From assembly GCF_900232995.1 (NCBI RefSeq), contig NZ_OCVX01000003.1, forward strand, positions 1,472,062 through 1,536,061: 64,000 nt of DNA, given 5' to 3'. Source of the stretch: Mycobacterium simulans. Lineage in GTDB: Bacteria; Actinomycetota; Actinomycetes; Mycobacteriales; Mycobacteriaceae. A program made the translations under genes and the position numbers. The notes under the pieces are model-generated. The model was not told the origin of the DNA and searched no databases. It saw only the letters and a program-made list of their open reading frames with translations. Positions 59,177 to 64,000 of this stretch are shown in pieces; position 1 is the stretch's first letter, and each line of letters begins with the position of its first letter.

Positions 59177-60649
59177 TTAGAGGGGCCAAGTATGGACCGG
59201 TTCGTTCGCGTGCATGTGTTCGCAGTAGCGGCGCAGCATCTCCGCCAGCGCTGCGGGCCGGCTCAGTCCGCGGTCTTCCAGGGTCTGCACGGTGGATACC
59301 TGCCAGCTCGCGCCGTTGCGGCCGGTCTGAGCGCGGCCCTGGATGACGCCCAAAAACCGGTCGCGTACCTCAGCATCGACACCCCGTCGCCGCAATCCTT
59401 CGTGGGCCAGCGGCAGCAATGTGCCCAACACCAGTTCCCTAGCGGTCACCTCGCCCAGGCCCGGCCAGGCCAGCCGAGCATCAATACCCTGCTTGGCCGC
59501 TGTCAGGAAATTTGCCTGTGCCGCAGCGAAACTCATCCTTGTCCACAGCGGTGGGTCGGCTCGGGACAGGCTGTGTGCCATGCCGTAGTAGAAGGCCGAA
59601 TTCGCCAGCATGTCAACGACGGTCGGTCCGGCCGGCAACACCCGATTCTCCAACCGTAGATGGGGGCGCCCGTCCACAACGTCGTACACCGGCCGGTTCC
59701 ATCGGTACACGGTGCCGTTGTGGAGGCGCAATTCGGACAGCTGAGGGGTGCGTCCGGCGGCCAATTCGGCGACCGGGTCCTCGTCGGACACTTCGGGTAG
59801 CAGCGACGGGAAGTAGCGGATGTTCTCCTGAAACAGATCGAGAACCGAAGTGATCCACCGTTCACCGAACCAGACCCGGGGTCGCACTCCCTGTGTCTTG
59901 AGTTCCTCGGGCCGGGTGTCGGTGGATTGGGTGAACAATTCGATTCGGGTTTCCGACCATAGCCGGTGGCCGAAGAAGTAAGGCGAGTTGGCGCCGAGCG
60001 CAAGCTGTGGGCCGGCCAGCACTTGGGCGGCGTTCCAATTGGCGGCGAAATCCGCCGGTGCTACCTGCAGATGCAATTGCATGCTGGTGCAGGCGGATTC
60101 GGGCGCGATGGACGCGGCTTGCCAGCTCAGTGGTTCCGGGCCGGAGATGTTGATAGGGATATATTCGCCGCGTGCGCTGAAGATGGATTTGTTGAGCGCG
60201 GTGTACCGTGTTGATTCGCTCATCCAGCCCTGGGTCAGATGTTTCGGCATGAGCGTGGGCAGGATGCCGATCATCACGATGTGAGCTCCGCTGGAGCTAG
60301 CTTTGCGCTCGGCATCGTTGAGGCTGGCGCGTACTTCCTTCTCGAGGTCGAGGCCGGTGTGTCCTGGGAGCGGCCGGGGCGGCACATTGAATTCGATGTT
60401 GTAAGCGCCCAATTCGGTCTGGTAGGCCGGATCCCCGATGGCGTCGAGCACGTACCGATTCGACATGGCGGGCTGATAGTCGGCGTCGACGAGGTTGCAT
60501 TCGATCTCCATGCCCGTGAGCGGCTGGTCGGCGTCGAAGCTGGACTCGGCAAGCATCGTTTCGAAGACGTCTAAGCACAGCCGTACCTTGCGCCGGTATT
60601 CCCGCCGATGTGCGCGGCTATACGTGGTGCGCTTTACCTCTTCGCCCAC
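59177..60649 (-). CDS. Glutamate-cysteine ligase (GCS2) family protein
   Basis: A 490-residue protein of the carboxylate-amine ligase/GCS2 family, distinct from EgtA. N-terminal [17 protein letters not shown] carries the metal-binding Glu residues; [15 protein letters not shown] and [12 protein letters not shown] follow; the C-terminal part contains [19 protein letters not shown]. It probably ligates an amino acid through its carboxylate, with substrate and product unknown. Start GTG 60649. It lies upstream of the methyltransferase on the same strand and 107 bp from the divergent glpK. Rv3698 counterpart; the vapBC48 pair I recall beside it in H37Rv is absent. Confidence 0.85.
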   Translation of the reverse strand: MGEEVKRTTYSRAHRREYRRKVRLCLDVFETMLAESSFDADQPLTGMEIECNLVDADYQPAMSNRYVLDAIGDPAYQTELGAYNIEFNVPPRPLPGHTGLDLEKEVRASLNDAERKASSSGAHIVMIGILPTLMPKHLTQGWMSESTRYTALNKSIFSARGEYIPINISGPEPLSWQAASIAPESACTSMQLHLQVAPADFAANWNAAQVLAGPQLALGANSPYFFGHRLWSETRIELFTQSTDTRPEELKTQGVRPRVWFGERWITSVLDLFQENIRYFPSLLPEVSDEDPVAELAAGRTPQLSELRLHNGTVYRWNRPVYDVVDGRPHLRLENRVLPAGPTVVDMLANSAFYYGMAHSLSRADPPLWTRMSFAAAQANFLTAAKQGIDARLAWPGLGEVTARELVLGTLLPLAHEGLRRRGVDAEVRDRFLGVIQGRAQTGRNGASWQVSTVQTLEDRGLSRPAALAEMLRRYCEHMHANEPVHTWPL

Positions 60650-60756
60650 ACAGCCGATGCAACAGGTTTACCGTCCACTACGCAAGTAGGTCTCGGGTAA
60701 ACCATGATGGACGATTAAGTAGCAGCAGTGTCCGATCTCACCTCGTAGGAGAGCAG

Positions 60757-62274
60757 TTGGCCGAATTCATAGCCGCAATCGACCAGGGCACCACCAGCAC
60801 GCGCTGCATGATCTTTGATCACGACGGTGCCGAGGTGGCCCGTCACCAGCTCGAGCATGAGCAGGTCCTGCCTCGCGCGGGGTGGGTTGAACACAATCCG
60901 GTCGAGATCTGGGAGCGCACCGCCTCGGTGCTGACAACGGTGCTGAACACGACCAACTTCTCGTCGAAAGATATTGCGGCGTTGGGCATTACGAACCAAC
61001 GTGAGACCACGCTGGTATGGAATCGGCGTACCGGAAGACCGTATTACAACGCGATCGTCTGGCAGGACACCCGCACCGATCGCATCGCTTCGGCGCTGGA
61101 CAGAGACGGACGCGGCGATGTGATCCGCCGTAAGGCCGGGTTGCCTCCGGCCACATACTTCTCGGGCGGGAAGTTGCAGTGGATCTTGGAGAACGTCGAT
61201 GGAGTGCGCGCGGCCGCTGAAAGCGGCGAGGCTCTGTTCGGCACGCCGGATACCTGGGTGTTGTGGAATCTGACGGGCGGCCCGCGCGGTGGCGTGCACG
61301 TCACCGATGTGACCAATGCCAGCCGAACCATGCTGATGAACCTCGAGACGCTGGACTGGGACGACGAGCTGCTGTCCTATTTCTCCATCCCACGCGCGAT
61401 GCTGCCCGCGATCGAGCCGTCGTCGCCGCTGCAGCCCTACGGTGTCACGGTGGATTCCGGGCCCGTCGGGGGCGAGGTACCCATTACCGGAGTCCTGGGC
61501 GACCAGCATGCGGCTATGGTCGGTCAGGTGTGCCTGGCCGCAGGCGAGGCGAAAAACACCTATGGCACCGGCAATTTCTTGCTGCTCAACACCGGCGAAA
61601 CGATCGTGCGATCGAAAAACGGCCTGCTGACCACCGTTTGTTACCAATTCGGAGACGCCAAACCCGTGTACGCACTTGAGGGTTCGATCGCGGTGACGGG
61701 GTCGGCGGTGCAATGGCTACGCGATCAGCTGGGCATCATCAGCGGCGCGGCCCAGAGCGAGTCGCTGGCGCGTCAGGTTGCCGACAACGGCGGGGTCTAT
61801 TTCGTACCGGCGTTCTCCGGGTTGTTCGCCCCGTATTGGCGATCCGATGCACGCGGCGCGATCGTCGGGCTGTCGCGGTTCAACACCAACGCACACCTGG
61901 CCCGCGCGACGCTGGAGGCGATCTGCTACCAGAGTCGTGACGTGGTGGACGCCATGGAGGCGGATTCCGGTGTGCGCCTTGAGGTACTGAAGGTCGATGG
62001 CGGTATCACCGGCAACGACTTATGTATGCAGATCCAGGCAGACGTGTTGGGCGTGGACGTGGTGCGCCCGGTGGTTGCCGAGACCACCGCATTGGGTGCC
62101 GCCTACGCGGCGGGTTTGGCCGTTGGTTTCTGGGCCGATCCCTCCGACCTGCGGGCCAACTGGCAAGAGGACAAGCGGTGGACGCCGACGTGGGACGACG
62201 AGCAGCGAACCGCGGGATACGCCGGCTGGCGCAAGGCGGTGCAGCGGACCCTAGATTGGGTCGACGTTTCCTAG
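60757..62274 (+). CDS. glpK: Glycerol kinase
   Basis: Phosphorylates glycerol to glycerol-3-phosphate. The 505-residue FGGY kinase has the phosphate-1 motif [16 protein letters not shown], the substrate motif [21 protein letters not shown] and the adenosine motif [14 protein letters not shown]. Start is taken as TTG 60757 (encoding [11 protein letters not shown]), with AGGAGAG at 60747-60753 at good spacing and the kinase fold starting at once. The longer upstream frame has no ATG in a sensible place, and the upstream GTG 60728 reads into a stop after six codons. Divergent from the GCS2-family gene. Confidence 0.95.
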   Translation: MAEFIAAIDQGTTSTRCMIFDHDGAEVARHQLEHEQVLPRAGWVEHNPVEIWERTASVLTTVLNTTNFSSKDIAALGITNQRETTLVWNRRTGRPYYNAIVWQDTRTDRIASALDRDGRGDVIRRKAGLPPATYFSGGKLQWILENVDGVRAAAESGEALFGTPDTWVLWNLTGGPRGGVHVTDVTNASRTMLMNLETLDWDDELLSYFSIPRAMLPAIEPSSPLQPYGVTVDSGPVGGEVPITGVLGDQHAAMVGQVCLAAGEAKNTYGTGNFLLLNTGETIVRSKNGLLTTVCYQFGDAKPVYALEGSIAVTGSAVQWLRDQLGIISGAAQSESLARQVADNGGVYFVPAFSGLFAPYWRSDARGAIVGLSRFNTNAHLARATLEAICYQSRDVVDAMEADSGVRLEVLKVDGGITGNDLCMQIQADVLGVDVVRPVVAETTALGAAYAAGLAVGFWADPSDLRANWQEDKRWTPTWDDEQRTAGYAGWRKAVQRTLDWVDVS

Positions 62275-62317
62275 TACCGATTCCGACGGCGGCACCGATT
62301 GGCGGCGAGCCCACCGG

Positions 62318-64000
62318 CTACGTCAACGTCAACCCGCTCAGCCCATCCTGGCCGTCCAGCTGCCCACGCCTGCCTCCGGCGCCTCCGGGCTGGCCGCCCG
62401 AGCCGTTACCGCCGTTGCCGCCGTTGCCGATCAGCTGGGCGTTACCGCCCGTGCCGCCGGTGGCGCCGTTGCCCCCGATCCCGGGAACGCCGGCGTCGCC
62501 GCCGGCTCCGCCATTGCCGTATATCTGCCCGCCGATGCCGCCGTTACCTCCCGCGCCGGCACCGCCACCGGTGCCGGTGTTTCCGCCAAAGGCTCCGGGT
62601 CCACCGCCGCCACCGTGGCCGCCATCGCCGCCACGGGCGCCGTCACCGAGCAGTCCGGCGTTGCCGGCGTTGCCGCCGATGCCGCCAGTACCGCCGTTGC
62701 CGCCATTGTCGAACACCCCACCGTGTCCACCATTGCCGCCACTGCCGCCGTTTCCGCCGCCGGAGACGCCGCCGAATAGCAGTCCGGCGTTGCCGCCGCT
62801 TCCGCCGTTGCCGCCGTTTCCGCCGTTGCCGCCGTTACCGCCGCTGCCAGGCATTTCCGGGCCGCCGCCGGCGCCGCCGTTGCCCCCCGCGCCGCTGGCG
62901 CCGGCATTGCCAAGTAGCCCGGCGTTGCCGCCGTTGCCACCGGTACCTCCATCGCCACCGGCACCAGCATCGCCGTTTGAGATGCCGTCGCCGCCGCTTC
63001 CGCCGTTCGCACCGCTGCCGCCGGAGCCGCCATTGCCGTAGAGCGACCCGCCGCTGCCGCCGTTACCGCCGTTACCGCCATGACCGCCGAGACCGCCACC
63101 TGAGACACCCTTGCCGCCGATCCCACCGGCCCCGCCGGAACCCCCGTGGCCGATTAGTCCGGCGCTGCCGCCGTCGCCGCCGCTTCCGCCGCTCGCACCG
63201 CTGCCGCCGGAGCCGCCATTGCCGTAGAGCGACCCGCCACTGCCGCCATGACCGCCGTTACCGCCGAGACCGCCACCTGAGACACCCTTGCCGCCGATCC
63301 CACCGGACCCGCCGGAACCCCCGTAGCCGAATAGTCCGGCACTGCCGCCGTCTCCGCCGGTTCCACCGACCGTGGCGGAGCCGCCGCTGCCGCCACCGCC
63401 AGCGGTAACTGCCAGTCCGGCGTCGCCGCCGTCTCCGCCGTCGCCGCCCTTGCCGCCATCGCCGAAGAGGCGCCCACCAGCGCCGCCCGTGCCTCCGGAA
63501 CCCCCATTGCCGGCGTCGCCGGCTGTGCCCGAGCTAGTGTCGCCTCCAATACCTCCGGCGCCGCCGTGGCCGGCGGCGCCGGCGCTACCGATTAGCACGG
63601 CGTTGCCGCCTCCACCACCGGCACCACCGTTGCCGCCGTCGCCACTCTGACCGGCGCCGGCGCCGGCGCCGCCGACGCCTCCGGCGCCGCCCATGCCGCC
63701 GTCGCCGCCGAGACCGTACAGTTGCCCACCAGCGCCGCCTCGACCGCCGAGGCCGCCGTTGCCGCCGTTGCCGCCGTTGCCGAGGGGGAAGATGGCGTTG
63801 TTCCCGTCGCCGCCGGTGCCGCCGGCGCCGCCGTTGCCGCCGGCGCCGGCGTCGCCGATCAGCCCGGCGTAGCCGCCATGTCCGCCGTCGCCGCCGGTGC
63901 CGCCGCCAGTGCCGTCCACCCCGGGGACGCCAGCGCCGCCGACACCTCCGGAGCCGCCGTCGCCGCCGCGACCGTAGATCTGCCCGCCGGCGGTCACGGC
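62318..64000 (-). CDS. PE_PGRS protein, C-terminal part (5' end outside window)
   Basis: The minus-strand frame is open from the window edge to a stop at 62318 and encodes about 560 residues of Gly/Ala-rich GGxGGx repeats (GGAGGxGG, GGDGG, GGNGG). Occasional interruptions such as SAGLIG and SLYGNGG are typical of PGRS domains. The end is non-repetitive ([15 protein letters not shown]). The N-terminal PE domain must lie beyond 64000. PE_PGRS proteins are exported by ESX-5 to the cell surface; this one's role is unknown. H37Rv, from memory, has no PE_PGRS next to glpK. Confidence 0.93.
   Translation of the reverse strand, partial: AVTAGGQIYGRGGDGGSGGVGGAGVPGVDGTGGGTGGDGGHGGYAGLIGDAGAGGNGGAGGTGGDGNNAIFPLGNGGNGGNGGLGGRGGAGGQLYGLGGDGGMGGAGGVGGAGAGAGQSGDGGNGGAGGGGGNAVLIGSAGAAGHGGAGGIGGDTSSGTAGDAGNGGSGGTGGAGGRLFGDGGKGGDGGDGGDAGLAVTAGGGGSGGSATVGGTGGDGGSAGLFGYGGSGGSGGIGGKGVSGGGLGGNGGHGGSGGSLYGNGGSGGSGASGGSGGDGGSAGLIGHGGSGGAGGIGGKGVSGGGLGGHGGNGGNGGSGGSLYGNGGSGGSGANGGSGGDGISNGDAGAGGDGGTGGNGGNAGLLGNAGASGAGGNGGAGGGPEMPGSGGNGGNGGNGGNGGSGGNAGLLFGGVSGGGNGGSGGNGGHGGVFDNGGNGGTGGIGGNAGNAGLLGDGARGGDGGHGGGGGPGAFGGNTGTGGGAGAGGNGGIGGQIYGNGGAGGDAGVPGIGGNGATGGTGGNAQLIGNGGNGGNGSGGQPGGAGGRRGQLDGQDGLSGLTLT
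62990..63355 (-). repeat. ~180-bp tandem duplication within the PGRS region
   Basis: Two adjacent near-identical segments encode [12 protein letters not shown] blocks followed by [13 protein letters not shown]. The GAGCGACCCG marker lies at 63041 and 63227 (186 bp apart) and TGAGACACCC at 63101 and 63278 (177 bp apart), so the copies differ by one 9-bp unit. Confidence 0.75.

Noticed and set aside
62299..63408. Plus-strand Arg/Cys- and Pro-rich frames opposite the PE_PGRS gene
   Set aside because: They are mirror images of GGX-repeat coding and have no start signals or motifs.

Overview
The window is high-GC chromosomal DNA from a slow-growing Mycobacterium. This rests on gene order and family content: an ergothioneine operon, ask-asd opposite leuA with a 57-bp VNTR, recR-ebfC, murT-gatD, dnaX, SRP RNA and tRNA-Ser, tgs2, a PPE-MPTR protein and a PE_PGRS protein. 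From memory, gene order matches the Rv3696c-Rv3734c interval of M. tuberculosis H37Rv read in reverse. It is not a tuberculosis-complex strain as I remember them: there is an intact cutinase where H37Rv has split cut5a/cut5b, a monofunctional catalase between the Rv3705A and Rv3705c counterparts, and several accessory blocks. I cannot name the species. All 'Rv' correspondences are recalled, not searched.

Layout. 0-7.7 kb: the tail of a probable type VII secretion EccE-like gene, tgs2, a Nudix hydrolase, a DUF2330 membrane protein, a P450, a small unknown gene, and the divergent repair pair ligC / Prim-PolC. 7.7-10.3 kb: a lower-GC three-gene cassette (TIGR04255 protein, HTH protein, SQTCD-motif protein) sitting where H37Rv carries Rv3729. 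It is one of the two best candidates for an uncharacterised system. 10.3-18 kb: an MFS-cNMP-patatin fusion translationally coupled to a phytoene-desaturase-like oxidoreductase, a 0.7-kb gene-poor stretch, a small membrane protein, an SDR and a cutinase. 18-28.6 kb: an accessory block with a PPE-MPTR protein, a DapB-fold dehydrogenase, two overlapping unknown genes (one with an HExxH motif), a small exported protein, a CHAT caspase-like protease overlapping a TPR-type protein, an LpqH-like lipoprotein and an enoyl-CoA hydratase. The CHAT region is the second candidate system.

28.6-43 kb is conserved housekeeping: Rv3723-like protein, tRNA-Ser(GGA), ffs, aspartate aminotransferase, dnaX, a cyclopropane synthase-like methyltransferase with its FAD partner, Ami1 amidase, ebfC-recR, gatD-murT and a DnaQ-BRCT exonuclease. 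It ends with a small membrane protein / TetR pair preceded by two palindromic operators. 43-49 kb is amino-acid biosynthesis: leuA with a four-copy VNTR and a putative leucine attenuator, divergent from ask-asd. 49-52 kb: two paralogous His-rich membrane proteins, katA and a PknH-sensor-like exported protein. 52.3-57.8 kb: egtABCDE, every junction overlapping and closed by a strong hairpin. 58-64 kb: a PPE remnant, a methyltransferase, a second glutamate-cysteine-ligase-family protein, glpK and the 3' part of a PE_PGRS gene that runs off the window.
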